Below the pieces are notes generated by a model. That model was not told where the DNA came from. It made no database searches and was given only the letters and a program-made list of their open reading frames with translations. 64,000 nt of DNA. It comes from Spirosoma validum (GTDB lineage Bacteria; Bacteroidota; Bacteroidia; Cytophagales; Spirosomataceae). The DNA lies in the NCBI RefSeq assembly GCF_014699035.1, contig NZ_JACXAA010000011.1:223501-287500 (forward strand). Direction: 5' to 3'. Within the stretch, counting starts at the first letter, position 1. Every line of letters begins with the position of its first letter. A program made the position numbers and the translations under genes. Positions 16,700 to 26,781 of this stretch are shown here, piece after piece.

Positions 16700-19600
16700 T
16701 CATTTCATTAATACTAATCGCTGGGTTCCCGTTGCCCCGCTGCCGTCAGCTGCCGAACGAATGTCAAGTCGAACAATATAAAGTCCATTTGGTAACGATT
16801 GTCCATTGCTGGCTAAGCCACTCCAAGTGCCAATATTAAATGTTGCATCACAGTCTGTGCACTGCCCCGTCTGCTGATTTAACAACCGGCTGTTAAGATC
16901 ATAAATACCTACTGTCCAGTCGAGTGGCTCTCCAGAGCGGTTTAGTTCGGCGGTTAATACGGTCTGCGTAACAACTGGATTTGGACTGGCTCGTAACGAC
17001 TTTATCGCTAGTCCTATCCTATCGGAAACTACTAAGGTCAACGCCCCCTCGGTTGAATTATTGTTAATATCCCACGCTTTCACCTGAACGGTATACGTTC
17101 CTGGTAACATATTGCGAAACGTATACAGAACCTCACCCTGTCGTCCATCGCTATCCTTAGCAACGTAATAGTCGTTCAAAACAATCACCTCCTGATTATT
17201 AACTTGAGCCGTCAGTTCATGCCCTAAGCCCGAACGAGCAACATTGATACCTCGGTTATCACTCAAACTGATACGAAGTGTAACATCTGGTCCGGCTACG
17301 TGTAAAACTCCTCCATCGGCGGTCCCATCTGCAACAGCAAATTTCACCACAGGCGGCTGATTATCAACACTATCAACCACAATACTTCCCCCAATTCTTA
17401 GGCTATCAGAGCTTCCAATGGCTGTTAATGAGCTATCTGACCGAACAGCGTACAAATACAATTTTCCCAGACCGACGGTATAGTTAATATCTTTTGGCAT
17501 GGTGAACTTTGCCGTAAATCGCCCTTGCTGGACAGGCACCTGTCCAGTAAAAATCGGATTCGTAAACGCCGAGTAGGTCATTTTAGGGCTATCGTTTTCT
17601 GAGCCAAGGGTCGTATGGGTTACTGATTTATCGTACAGACTTATCTTAATCATTCCCGAAAAATCGGCAAGTCGCTGGTTTGGCTGCCGAATTTCACCGC
17701 TAAACTCAACTGTCTGCAACGCACGTAACGTATCAACGCGATTTCTCGTCACGGCTTTCCCGTTTACCTGAGTAAGTGTTGCCTGTGCCTGTGGATAGGC
17801 TAGTTGCATTGATGGATCGCCCAGGAGCGCGAAATTTCGATTAACGGCCCCAACTAAACTGTTATTTTTCGTGATACGCATGACATCTCCCAAGCGAGGC
17901 AGCTTTCCATCGATAGGTTTGAAGACGGCATTATAAAACGCTTCGTTCAGAAGTAGATTCGTATTCGCGTATACAGGACGGGTTGTTGTCAGTAATCCAG
18001 CGGCTCCACCGGTTCGGCTTAGCAGAATTAGTTCCGCCCCTGACGTAGCAGCTGGGTCATCGTAGCGACCAAACTCACAGGTAGCGGTTACGAATAAAGG
18101 AAGGCGTTGATTTTTCCAGGAAAGAATATCCTGCAACGTAACAATTTGCTCTTCGGCCAGGCCCAAAACACCACCATGTCCGCTATAATTAATAATCAGT
18201 CGCCCATCGGCAACGGCCTGATTGATGAGCTGATTGACGACTGGCGCCTTCTGTCCGTTACTTGTATTTTCCTGCGGATATTCGTCCATAAATATTCGCT
18301 CGGGTCTGTAAGCCGGGGCCACTTTTTCGATTTGCATGGCCATTTGATTCGCATCGTTCTGGTGAATATTTTGATCACCATCATCGGCCACGAGCATGAC
18401 CCGCGTTTGCCAATCGCCGGTTAACGATTGATTCGATCCATACCGAATGAGTTTGTCAACAACCGTTCGGGCTTCGTCAATCGATTTGACTGGCAAGCGT
18501 CCGACTCCGATCGCCATTTTATAATCCCCCGCAATGGACTCAGGCCACTCCCCTTCGTTGGCCCCCATGAATCCGAAATAATCATCGGACGAATAACTTA
18601 AAACGGGATGCAATGACTCGCGGCTTTCGTAAACGGGTACCATATTGGCTGATTGGGCCGCGCTGGTCATCGTCAGTATGTTCCGATAGTCGAACGTAGC
18701 ATCACCGAACAGCAGTAAATATTGAAATTTATCTGACTGTTTCTGGTAAAAATACCGTGCCATATCCCGAATAGCCGTTGGATCGGCCTGTCCTGACCCA
18801 AATTCGGTATATACCTGCTGGGTCGTAACAACCAGAACCGATAGCTGATCGTGTTCACGCCGGTAGGCAGCCAGTCGATCCGCCTGCTCGCGCCAGGTAG
18901 CTGGTGTTATAATGATTAAATTCGGGACAGACTGGCTATGAATATCTTGGTTAGTGATCGTTACCAGCGATGCAGGCGATAGGGTAATTGCGTCCGTAAA
19001 TAAGAAATAATCTCCAGAACTGGAAGAAAGCCAGCCAGCCTCTTGCGAAGCCGAAAGGGCATAGGCCTGAGCAGCCGGAATGAGTGGATTCGTTACGTCC
19101 CAGATACGTAGGCTGCTATTGGCCTGTTTAACGCCATATTGGCCCGCCGGTAACCGACGAACCCAGATCGGTTTATCATATTGCCGAAGTTCACGACGGA
19201 ATTGTATGGCTACATAATTTAGATAGCCCTGCGCTATGGTCTGGCCGTATTTTCGGAACGTTAAGGCCAATCGTAGCGAACTGCTGCTCGCTGACAGACT
19301 AGTCTGAAACGTATCGGTTCGGCTTATCCCCTGATAATCGTACTTTCCGGCTTGCCCACCCACAATCGTCGACATAGGCATTGTGCCCACTAGTTGATCA
19401 TTAACCTGAAGCCGGAACTGTGTCGGCGAAGTTGCAGCGGTCATCACTGAAGCCGTTAATCGAATCGCTGAGTTCGCTACAATACCCGGCGTATCAAATG
19501 AGATTATTTTCGTGGTATCGTAAGCAACAAAAGACTCACCAAACCACTCTCGACCCGATCGTACCGTCGACAGCTTCGACAAATCCTGCTCATGGAACTG

Positions 19601-20170
19601 ATAATCGTCGAACGTAGTGACCGTGGGCGAAGCCAGCAATTTACCTGCTGAACGTTCTGCCAAACGTAATCCTGGTGATGTACCAATTGTCAGAAAATAA
19701 AAAGTTGTATCAGAATAAAAGTTAATCTGATGGCTAAAACGCCGGGCAGTAGAATCATAACGAACGGCGTGTGGACTTTGGCCGAAAAAAAGAATGGCAT
19801 CACCCGCGTCAAACTTACCGTCTGCTTCGCCAAGTACCTGAATGGCGTTTTCCGTTAGATCCGTTGGGCGGGCAATTGCATTGGACTGCGGCAAGATTCT
19901 TCCCCCATTTCCATATAAACGCAATTTCCTGGGATCAGCCGTCGCAAAAGCGGGGTTCATTCGCGCCAGCTGCGCTTGATCGAGCCTGTAGACACCCGAT
20001 TCGGTGACACCAATTTTTAGCCACACTCCACTTTTTAGTATAGATTGAGCCTGCGTACTATAGTGAAGAATAATTAATGCCAAATGTAGAATAACGAGTA
20101 TAGTCAATTTGAGCCAGCCTACCTGGAGCGGCCTTTGCCTATTCTTCATTCTAGATTTTGTATTCTTCAT
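16700..20170 (-). CDS. porU: Type IX secretion system sortase PorU (C25 family)
   Basis: 1156 aa, the usual PorU size. PorU removes the C-terminal sorting domain from T9SS cargo and attaches A-LPS at the cell surface. An N-terminal membrane/signal segment (LTILVILHLALIILHYSTQAQS) is followed by the PorU N-terminal domain, then a gingipain-type C25 peptidase domain (about 425-780) with catalytic His in NYSGHGG (about 663) and Cys in TATCEFGRYDDP (about 696). The C-terminus (about 1070-1156) is a FlgD/CTD-like Ig domain ending GLYIVRLDIRS...QRLVLMK. The ATG overlaps the stop of the SprT gene (ATGA). A second ATG seven codons inside is possible. Confidence 0.95.
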   Translation of the reverse strand: MKNTKSRMKNRQRPLQVGWLKLTILVILHLALIILHYSTQAQSILKSGVWLKIGVTESGVYRLDQAQLARMNPAFATADPRKLRLYGNGGRILPQSNAIARPTDLTENAIQVLGEADGKFDAGDAILFFGQSPHAVRYDSTARRFSHQINFYSDTTFYFLTIGTSPGLRLAERSAGKLLASPTVTTFDDYQFHEQDLSKLSTVRSGREWFGESFVAYDTTKIISFDTPGIVANSAIRLTASVMTAATSPTQFRLQVNDQLVGTMPMSTIVGGQAGKYDYQGISRTDTFQTSLSASSSSLRLALTFRKYGQTIAQGYLNYVAIQFRRELRQYDKPIWVRRLPAGQYGVKQANSSLRIWDVTNPLIPAAQAYALSASQEAGWLSSSSGDYFLFTDAITLSPASLVTITNQDIHSQSVPNLIIITPATWREQADRLAAYRREHDQLSVLVVTTQQVYTEFGSGQADPTAIRDMARYFYQKQSDKFQYLLLFGDATFDYRNILTMTSAAQSANMVPVYESRESLHPVLSYSSDDYFGFMGANEGEWPESIAGDYKMAIGVGRLPVKSIDEARTVVDKLIRYGSNQSLTGDWQTRVMLVADDGDQNIHQNDANQMAMQIEKVAPAYRPERIFMDEYPQENTSNGQKAPVVNQLINQAVADGRLIINYSGHGGVLGLAEEQIVTLQDILSWKNQRLPLFVTATCEFGRYDDPAATSGAELILLSRTGGAAGLLTTTRPVYANTNLLLNEAFYNAVFKPIDGKLPRLGDVMRITKNNSLVGAVNRNFALLGDPSMQLAYPQAQATLTQVNGKAVTRNRVDTLRALQTVEFSGEIRQPNQRLADFSGMIKISLYDKSVTHTTLGSENDSPKMTYSAFTNPIFTGQVPVQQGRFTAKFTMPKDINYTVGLGKLYLYAVRSDSSLTAIGSSDSLRIGGSIVVDSVDNQPPVVKFAVADGTADGGVLHVAGPDVTLRISLSDNRGINVARSGLGHELTAQVNNQEVIVLNDYYVAKDSDGRQGEVLYTFRNMLPGTYTVQVKAWDINNNSTEGALTLVVSDRIGLAIKSLRASPNPVVTQTVLTAELNRSGEPLDWTVGIYDLNSRLLNQQTGQCTDCDATFNIGTWSGLASNGQSLPNGLYIVRLDIRSAADGSGATGTQRLVLMK

Positions 20171-20793
20171 TCTATAATAATCTCCACCAGCGCATGAGCC
20201 AGAATTGCGTACGATCTTCCTGATGAGACTTCTTTACAAACGACGCGAGTGCGACGTAGCGTACCCCGAATGAATGTCTTTTTAGCAAATTGAAATACTC
20301 TCCCCTCCGAAACGTCACGTAGCATTACCTGATTCGCAGACAAATTAGTCGTCTGTGGTTGATCAACTTGACGCAAAGCCATTACAAGCGCAGGATTTGC
20401 GTAAGTTGTAGCGGCTGGCTTGAGCAGGTATTGACGTAACGGCTGAAGAATGGCCTTTGGGAAGACATCTTCATTTAATATGGGCTGCATCAGCTGTTGA
20501 AAAGCGGTTTGCCAGACAGGTCCATGTGGCCGAATATGACTCCGTCGAAGTGATTTATTTTGACTATGAACAGCCGCATGCGCCACTTCGTGAACATACG
20601 TAATCAGGAAAGCGTAAGGATTCAGATTCGCGTTTACCGTAATCTGGGTTCGATTGTATGGCAGAACACGGAAATCGCCTAAACGAGTACGACGAGGTCT
20701 AGCAACTTGAAACGTGAATTGATATTGCTGCCATAATTGTTGGCAATAGACGACAGAAGCTTCAGGAACGTAGTTTGATAACAGGTTAGTCAA
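20167..20793 (-). CDS. SprT-like zinc metalloprotein
   Basis: 208 aa with the SprT-like domain: HEVAHAAVH (HExxH at 68-72) and a third ligand His at about 90 in HIRPHGPVWQTAFQQ. SprT/Spartan relatives are metalloproteases, in eukaryotes acting on DNA-protein crosslinks; the bacterial role is unclear. No signal peptide. Its stop codon TGA overlaps the porU ATG in the string ATGA, so translation of the two is probably coupled. Whether this means a role in secretion is open. Confidence 0.88.
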   Translation of the reverse strand: MTNLLSNYVPEASVVYCQQLWQQYQFTFQVARPRRTRLGDFRVLPYNRTQITVNANLNPYAFLITYVHEVAHAAVHSQNKSLRRSHIRPHGPVWQTAFQQLMQPILNEDVFPKAILQPLRQYLLKPAATTYANPALVMALRQVDQPQTTNLSANQVMLRDVSEGRVFQFAKKTFIRGTLRRTRVVCKEVSSGRSYAILAHALVEIIIE

Positions 20794-20802
20794 CGTAAAA
20801 AC

Positions 20803-20837
20803 AAAAAAAGAGCCCTCTACAAGATAAGGCTCTTTTT
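20803..20837 (-). terminator. Terminator of the small lipoprotein gene
   Basis: On the minus strand AAAGAGCC and GGCTCTTT form the stem, followed by a long T run. It lies 23 bp after the lipoprotein stop and just upstream of the SprT start. Confidence 0.85.
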
Positions 20838-20859
20838 CAATTTGTAAGAATAGACTTAC

Positions 20860-21060
20860 TTATTTTTTTGCTGAATCAGGAACCATCGTGGTATCCGTTT
20901 CCGTCATCATCGTCGCCGACGAATCAGTAGCCATGACAGTAGTATCGGTGGTGATTACAGCGGTTGAATCAGTTGACGTTTCTTCCGTTTTAGGTTTGCT
21001 TTGGCAAGAAGCGAATGTTAACATGCTGCCAACGAATAGTAGAGCGAATACTTTTTTCAT
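20860..21060 (-). CDS. Small Thr/Ser/Asp-rich lipoprotein
   Basis: 66 aa. MKKVFALLFVGSMLTFASC is a lipoprotein signal with the lipid-anchored Cys at 19. The mature part of 47 residues is almost only Thr, Ser, Asp, Glu and Met (repeats such as STDSTAVITTDTTVMATDSSA), probably unstructured and acidic. The function is unknown. It has a full Bacteroidota promoter and its own terminator, so it is a separate transcription unit. Confidence 0.85.
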   Translation of the reverse strand: MKKVFALLFVGSMLTFASCQSKPKTEETSTDSTAVITTDTTVMATDSSATMMTETDTTMVPDSAKK

Positions 21061-21092
21061 TATTAGTGGGTGCTATTTTAGATTTTCGGGTG

Positions 21093-21122
21093 CAAATATA
21101 ACCTTTCACCTCTTAATGCAAA
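21093..21122 (-). promoter_or_regulatory. Full Bacteroidota promoter for the small lipoprotein
   Basis: On the minus strand a -33 TTTG (21122-21119), an 18-bp spacer and the -7 box TATATTTG (21100-21093). The lipoprotein ATG lies 32 nt further on. It is one of the two clearest promoters in the window. Confidence 0.75.
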
Positions 21123-21209
21123 ATAACGTCACGCTGATTTTATTAAGAAGACATATTATAACAAAAAAGTCCTATTCTTGATTGTATTAATCAAAACCTG
21201 TTTGATTGC

Positions 21210-21710
21210 TTAAAGTTGTTTTTCTTCTTCTTTTGATGATCGCGAGAGAATGCGGTCGTATACACCCGTACTGCGGAATGTTAGTAGTTTATGCCCGAAA
21301 TAATTAGCTAAAAAACTAAAACCCATTCCCACTACGTGCGACCCTTTTTCGCGCCAGAACATCGATACTTCGGGGAAATGAGGATTTGCCACCCATTCAA
21401 GCGTAGCTACAGCTACCCCTACCTGAACGCCCCAAGCAATTAAGGCAATAATAACAAACTTGACCATTTCTCGGCCCGTATTACCTGTTTGTTTTGCCGA
21501 AAACGCGAAAAGCTTCGTTGGTAGAAAACTAACAACCGTAGCCGTTAGATAGCCAAGTAAAACGCTGGTAGAATAATCGAATTTAAGAGTTTCCCGGAAA
21601 AAAATCTGGCTAAAGAAGTTTACTGAGGCACCAAACAGAGCCGTTAGAAAAAAGGAAAAAAAACTTTTATAGCTGTTAGTTTTCGGCTGTTCGATGGCGC
21701 TCACGTTCAC
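21210..21710 (-). CDS. GtrA family membrane protein
   Basis: 166 aa with four predicted membrane spans, the GtrA/DPMS3 layout: SFFLTALFGASVNFFSQIFF, STSVLLGYLTATVVSFLPTKLFAF, FVIIALIAWGVQVGVAV and VVGMGFSFLANYFGHKLLTFR. The final NYFxxKLxTFR motif is typical. Members help move lipid-linked sugars across the membrane, usually with a glycosyltransferase; none is adjacent here. The C-terminus is charged (SSKEEEKQL). Confidence 0.88.
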   Translation of the reverse strand: MNVSAIEQPKTNSYKSFFSFFLTALFGASVNFFSQIFFRETLKFDYSTSVLLGYLTATVVSFLPTKLFAFSAKQTGNTGREMVKFVIIALIAWGVQVGVAVATLEWVANPHFPEVSMFWREKGSHVVGMGFSFLANYFGHKLLTFRSTGVYDRILSRSSKEEEKQL

Positions 21711-21766
21711 TGTTTTAGCAGGCAGAAAAGAGTTGTGTATATATAACTATCGACCAAATGAATTCT

Positions 21767-21774
21767 CAAAAGTA
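21767..21774 (-). promoter_or_regulatory. -7 promoter box for the GtrA gene
   Basis: The minus strand reads TACTTTTG (TAnnTTTG), 56 nt before the start. The -33 element is not clear. Confidence 0.45.
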
Positions 21775-21849
21775 CTACTTCAGAGTCAAATGAGTATAAA
21801 ATCTGGAGTTATTAATTAGCCTGCGGTAAAAAAATAGGTTAATATATCG

Positions 21850-23256
21850 TTAAAATAGACCTTGTAGCAGTCCAGGTGCAATACCTAGCCCTAGTGTTAA
21901 GATAGTTGCCGCCAATAGTACATATTGATAAACTGGAGTAACGCGAATTGGTTCAGTAGCACCATCCCGAAAATACATAGCGATAATAACCCTGAAATAA
22001 TAATAGATACCCACAGCTGACATAAGCACCGCTACGATCAGTAACCAGATCTGCCCCCGCTCGACCGCCGTCGAAAACATATAAAACTTGCCCCAGAAAC
22101 CAGCAGTTAGTGGTATTCCAGCTAAGGATAACATTGATACAGTCATGGCAAAACCCAAGAATGGGTTCTGTCGAGCCAACCCGTTAAAAGAATCAAAATT
22201 TTCATTTATAACCCCTTCGCTGGTAATCGTTTGTGTACTACGTTGTTGAGCAACCAGCAACAACACGCCAAAAGCTGAAATAGTCGCTACTGAATAAGCC
22301 AGGGAATAAAACACGATGGCCTGCTTCGTCTGGGCACCCAGCGCGGCCAGACCAATCAATAAATAGCCCGCATGAGAAATACTGGAATAAGCCATCATCC
22401 GCTTGAAGCTATTTTGGTAAACGGCTGTAACGTTGGCTAAAACCAGTGTAATAGCCGTAATGATCGCCAGAATCGTCCACCAGAATGAAAAAACACCCGT
22501 AAACGACACCGACAGTAATCGGAATAGAGCGGCAAAACCTGCCGTCTTAACAACCGTCGACATAAACGCGGTGAAAATAGTCGGCGCTCCATCGTAAACA
22601 TCAGGCGTCCAGAAGTGGAACGGAGCCGCTGAGACTTTAAATAACAAGCCTATCAACAGCATTAACAAACCAACGTATAGCAGCAGAGACAGTCCCATTT
22701 GTGGATTAGCGGCATAAGAACCAATACCTGCAATGGTAAATGAACCCGTTGCACCGTACAGCAATGCCATTCCAAACAACATAATCCCTGTTGCGAAAGC
22801 ACCCATTAGAAAATATTTCAACGCAGCTTCGTTAGAGCGCAGATTACGTTTATCACTGCCTGTCAGGATATACATGGCTACTGACAAAATCTCGACGCCC
22901 ACAAAAAGCATGATCAAATTCTCGAAGCTAATCATCATGATAGCTCCAACCAACGAGAATAGAATGAGGCCATAGTACTCAGCAGGTTGTGCCTCATCGT
23001 TTTCCGCAAAACTACCTGATAACGCAACTACTAGGAACGCAGACCCTAGCACAATGGCGGTGAAAACCATCGACAGGTTATTAGTCCGCAGCATGTCGTT
23101 GAAATACAGATACGTTTTATTCCAGTCTAAGAAGTTGGCCGCCAGGGTAACTACCAAAAACAGCAACGTAGCAGGCAATAGAACTGTTTTCGACTTCAGG
23201 AAACCGAGAAACAACAGTGCAATGCCAAAAACCGATAACAGAACAATGGGTAACAT
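21850..23256 (-). CDS. nuoN: NADH-quinone oxidoreductase subunit N
   Basis: 468 aa, a proton-pumping antiporter-like subunit of respiratory complex I with about 14 membrane spans. The family core is clear: LFKVSAAPFHFWTPDVYDGAPTIFTAFMSTVVKTAGF (split by the lysine and histidine of the channel) and the later KRMMAYSSISHAGYLLIGL. It is last in the order nuoK-L-M-N on the minus strand. A TAGTGAAAA palindrome fills the 78-bp gap after nuoM. Confidence 0.96.
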   Translation of the reverse strand: MLPIVLLSVFGIALLFLGFLKSKTVLLPATLLFLVVTLAANFLDWNKTYLYFNDMLRTNNLSMVFTAIVLGSAFLVVALSGSFAENDEAQPAEYYGLILFSLVGAIMMISFENLIMLFVGVEILSVAMYILTGSDKRNLRSNEAALKYFLMGAFATGIMLFGMALLYGATGSFTIAGIGSYAANPQMGLSLLLYVGLLMLLIGLLFKVSAAPFHFWTPDVYDGAPTIFTAFMSTVVKTAGFAALFRLLSVSFTGVFSFWWTILAIITAITLVLANVTAVYQNSFKRMMAYSSISHAGYLLIGLAALGAQTKQAIVFYSLAYSVATISAFGVLLLVAQQRSTQTITSEGVINENFDSFNGLARQNPFLGFAMTVSMLSLAGIPLTAGFWGKFYMFSTAVERGQIWLLIVAVLMSAVGIYYYFRVIIAMYFRDGATEPIRVTPVYQYVLLAATILTLGLGIAPGLLQGLF

Positions 23257-23262
23257 AACTTT

Positions 23263-23330
23263 AGTGGTTAGTCAACAGTCCTTAGCCATTAGTGAAAATC
23301 AGACATTGACTTTTCACTATCGACTGACAA
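23263..23330. repeat. AGTC-word palindrome between nuoM and nuoN
   Basis: TAGTGAAAA (23290-23298) pairs with TTTTCACTA (23311-23319). The outer part GTTAGTCAACAGTC pairs loosely with CGACTGACAAC. It starts 6 bp before the nuoN ATG and ends near the nuoM stop, so it fills the gap. Confidence 0.7.
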
Positions 23331-23334
23331 CTAT

Positions 23335-24813
23335 TTATTTCATAGATACAGCCGTTGTACCGATGTATTTCATCAGATTCGCTACGGCAGGTTCGGTTAC
23401 TTTCAGGAATGTGTGAGGATAAATGCCGATCCAGAACACCATCACAACCAGCGGAATAAATACCCAGCTCTCTGATCTTGTCAGATCAGCAAACGATTCG
23501 GTACGGGATGTCGTAGGTCCGAACATGCTCTTCTGAAACATGCGAAGCATATAAACAGCCCCGAAAATGATTGTAAATCCAGCCGCTAATCCCAAATAGT
23601 GATTGTACGTAAAGACGCCGTGCAGTAGCAAAAATTCACCGACGAAGCCGTTTGTAAGGGGTAATGCTACGCTGCCTAACAGCATAATCATAAAATAGAC
23701 TGTCAATTTGGGTGTTGTCTGCGTGATACCACCGAGTTGGTCAAGCTGGCGAGTCTTCGTTCGGGAGAAAATTACGTCGGCTACGAAGAACATACCCACT
23801 ACGTTAATTCCGTGAGCCAACATTTGCACCAGCGCCCCCTGCATACCCGTTTCGGTTTGCGAGAACACACCAGCCGCCATCAAGCCTACGTGTGAGAACG
23901 ACGAATAAGCAATCAGACGCTTCATGTCGCGCTGACGAATGGCGATGATTGACCCATAAATAATTCCAATAACGGAAAGAATGATAGCCGTTTTTCCCCA
24001 GGTTTCAACCCCGAGCGGTACGATAGGCAGAATAAAGCGTATCAGCCCATAAACACCCATTTTCAGCATAATCCCAGCGAGCAGCATCGTTGCTGGTGTA
24101 GGCGATTCAACATATGTATCGGGTTGCCATGTATGAAATGGAAACACGGGCATCTTAATGGCAAAAGCAATAAAAAACGCCCAGAAAATCCAGTTTTGCG
24201 CTTCGGGTGTCAGCTTTAATTTGTAGAAGTCAGCAATAGCGGATGAATGAGCGGCTCCATTGATGGCTGGTGTCTGATAATACAGATAAACCAGCGCCAC
24301 CAGCATAAATAAGCTTCCAAAAATGGTATAAACAAAGAATTTGAACGTAACAGGAATCCGGTTCTCGCCACCCCACATGGCTGCTAAAAAGTAAATAGGA
24401 ATCAATGCAGCCTCGAAAAAGAAGTAGAACAGAAACCCATCGCGAGCCGTGAAAACGCCCATCAGAGCCGCCTGCATGTAAAGCATTAAGGCATAGAACG
24501 TAGCAGGTCGTGCATATGTCCGGTTAAACGTTGAGAGCACAATAAACGGAACCAACAGCCCTGTCAGTAAAACGAGCAACACACTGATACCGTCAATTCC
24601 AGCACTAAGACGAATTCCCAGCGAACCAATCCAGGCGTAATCGAATCCGAACTGTGAACTGGCATCTGGATGAAACTCGAAGAAAGCGTAGCCAGCCAAA
24701 ACTAATTCGACCAGTGCAGCGACTAAAGCCGCCTGTTTTATCCGTTCGCCCCCAAATAGCAAAATCAGCGTAGCCGCTACAACAGGATAAAGAATCAGGA
24801 ATAGTGTAAGCAT
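23335..24813 (-). CDS. nuoM: NADH-quinone oxidoreductase subunit M
   Basis: 492 aa, second antiporter-like proton channel of complex I. It shows FFEAALIPIYFLAAMWGGENR (conserved channel Glu), AFAIKMPVFPFHTWQPDTYVESPTPATMLLAGIMLKMGVYG, and IAYSSFSHVGLMAAGVF. About 13-14 membrane spans. It lies 48 bp behind nuoL. A short hairpin (GAACGAC with GTCGTaTTC) is seen in that gap. Confidence 0.96.
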   Translation of the reverse strand: MLTLFLILYPVVAATLILLFGGERIKQAALVAALVELVLAGYAFFEFHPDASSQFGFDYAWIGSLGIRLSAGIDGISVLLVLLTGLLVPFIVLSTFNRTYARPATFYALMLYMQAALMGVFTARDGFLFYFFFEAALIPIYFLAAMWGGENRIPVTFKFFVYTIFGSLFMLVALVYLYYQTPAINGAAHSSAIADFYKLKLTPEAQNWIFWAFFIAFAIKMPVFPFHTWQPDTYVESPTPATMLLAGIMLKMGVYGLIRFILPIVPLGVETWGKTAIILSVIGIIYGSIIAIRQRDMKRLIAYSSFSHVGLMAAGVFSQTETGMQGALVQMLAHGINVVGMFFVADVIFSRTKTRQLDQLGGITQTTPKLTVYFMIMLLGSVALPLTNGFVGEFLLLHGVFTYNHYLGLAAGFTIIFGAVYMLRMFQKSMFGPTTSRTESFADLTRSESWVFIPLVVMVFWIGIYPHTFLKVTEPAVANLMKYIGTTAVSMK

Positions 24814-24861
24814 ATATAGAATTTCTGAACGACGATGGATTGTGAATCAGTCGTATTCAAC

Positions 24862-26781
24862 TTATAATCGGATGAAAAACCGTAGCGCAAAAATTACAAC
24901 AATACTGACGACCATTGCCAGAACGTAGAAGCTGATCGAACCGTTTTGTAATAGTCGTAACTGGGCTGAGCCCTGGCGTACCAGCCAGGCAACACCATTC
25001 ACTACCCCATCGACCAGCCCCTCACCGAAACTATACAAAGCATCACCTAGTCCACGAATAGGCCGAACGATGATGGTTTCGTAGAGTTCGTCTACGTAGT
25101 ATTTGTTATAGATAACCTGTTCTGGTAGCGAACGTTCGGCTTCATTAGGCGCTGGAACTGCCTGCCGGCTCACATACATTACGTAAGCAATAATCAGCGA
25201 CAGTAGCGCAACACCTGCCGAAACAGCCATCAGAATGTATTCCGTGCTGTGCTCAACGGTCGCTTCCGCAAAGGCTTCTGGATTTACTTGCCGTGACCCT
25301 TCAAACAAAGGTGCCATAAAATGACCTAACCAGCCCGAACCCGGCAGGTTAAGTCCTCCACCAATAGCCGATAGAATCGCCAACACAACCAACGGCATCG
25401 TCATCGTAGCCGGTGATTCATGCAGATGGTGACGCTGTTCTTCTGTTCCGCGGAATTCACCAAAGAAGGTCAGGAATAATAACCGGAACATGTAGAAAGA
25501 CGTCAGGCCAGAACCAATAACGCCCAATGCCCAAAGCAATTTGTTGTGCTCAAAAACATGCGCCAGAATTTCGTCCTTTGAGAAGAACCCAGCGAAAGGT
25601 GGCAACCCCGAAATAGCAATTGTACCGATCAGGAACGTAATGAACGTAATGGGCAGGGCTTTCCGTAAACCACCCATTTTTCGAATGTCCTGCTCATCAG
25701 ACATAGCGTGGATAACGCTACCAGCGCCTAGAAAGAGTAATGCTTTGAAGAACGCGTGGGTAATAACATGGAACATCCCCGCCGTGTACGCTGTAGCGCT
25801 TAACCCAAGGAACATATAGCCCAATTGCGATACGGTTGAGTAAGCCAGCACTTTCTTAATGTCGTTCTGCAACAGACCAATCGAAGCAGCCAGCAGCGCC
25901 GTAGCAATCGCAATACCACCAATAATTTCGAGTGTTAGAGGAGCCAGCGTGTATAGTACATTCGAGCGAACGACCATGTAAATACCTGCCGTTACCATTG
26001 TTGCCGCGTGAATCAGCGCCGATACAGGTGTCGGACCGGCCATCGCGTCCGGAAGCCAGGTATACAGTGGGATTTGTGCCGATTTACCCATGGCACCGAC
26101 GAATAACAATAACGTAATGGCTAAGATGGTTTTGTCGCCCATCTCCAGACTCGTCGCCTGTTTAAAAATGTCGATGTACTCGACCGTACCGAACGTATTG
26201 ATGAGCATGAATATGCCCAACAGAAAGCCTAAATCGCCAATGCGGTTCATGACGAAAGCTTTGCGGGCGGCATTATTATAACTGACGTTCTTGTTCCAGA
26301 AACCGATAAGCAGATATGAGCACAGCCCCACACCTTCCCAACCGATAAACATAATGACGTAGTTAGAACCCATCACGAGCAGCAGCATGAAAAAGATAAA
26401 CAGGTTCAGAAAAGCCATAAACTTCCCAAAACCCTCATCATGGCTCATGTAGCCAATACTATACAAATGAATCAGTGAACCAACACCCGTTACAACCAGC
26501 AGCATCAGTAGCGACAACTGGTCAATCTGAAACGAGAAATTGATGTGCAGATCGCCGACACTAATCCAGTCGAACAACGTAGCAACCAGCGGACCAGTCT
26601 GTTCACTGGCGCTGGTAAAACTCCTGAATAGAATGATAGAGATAAGAAAGGATGCTACTACAGTTGCTGTCGCGATGGTACCGGCTAGCCCTTTCGGCAC
26701 CTGGCGAAACCCAATCCCATTGATCAGAAAACCAATCAGCGGCAAGAGCGGAATTAAGGCACAGAGTAATTCTATTTTCAT
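24862..26781 (-). CDS. nuoL: NADH-quinone oxidoreductase subunit L
   Basis: 639 aa, the most distal proton-pumping subunit of complex I. Visible are GWEGVGLCSYLLIGFW, the core SAQIPLYTWLPDAMAGPTPVSALIHAATMVTAGIYMV, and AYSTVSQLGYMFLGL, plus the long C-terminal lateral helix and final membrane span (NGSISFYVLAMVVSIVVIFAL). The start MKIELLCALIPLLPLIGFLING is usual. The 95-bp gap to nuoK holds repeats of AATAGTCAATAGTCGT. Confidence 0.97.
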   Translation of the reverse strand: MKIELLCALIPLLPLIGFLINGIGFRQVPKGLAGTIATATVVASFLISIILFRSFTSASEQTGPLVATLFDWISVGDLHINFSFQIDQLSLLMLLVVTGVGSLIHLYSIGYMSHDEGFGKFMAFLNLFIFFMLLLVMGSNYVIMFIGWEGVGLCSYLLIGFWNKNVSYNNAARKAFVMNRIGDLGFLLGIFMLINTFGTVEYIDIFKQATSLEMGDKTILAITLLLFVGAMGKSAQIPLYTWLPDAMAGPTPVSALIHAATMVTAGIYMVVRSNVLYTLAPLTLEIIGGIAIATALLAASIGLLQNDIKKVLAYSTVSQLGYMFLGLSATAYTAGMFHVITHAFFKALLFLGAGSVIHAMSDEQDIRKMGGLRKALPITFITFLIGTIAISGLPPFAGFFSKDEILAHVFEHNKLLWALGVIGSGLTSFYMFRLLFLTFFGEFRGTEEQRHHLHESPATMTMPLVVLAILSAIGGGLNLPGSGWLGHFMAPLFEGSRQVNPEAFAEATVEHSTEYILMAVSAGVALLSLIIAYVMYVSRQAVPAPNEAERSLPEQVIYNKYYVDELYETIIVRPIRGLGDALYSFGEGLVDGVVNGVAWLVRQGSAQLRLLQNGSISFYVLAMVVSIVVIFALRFFIRL

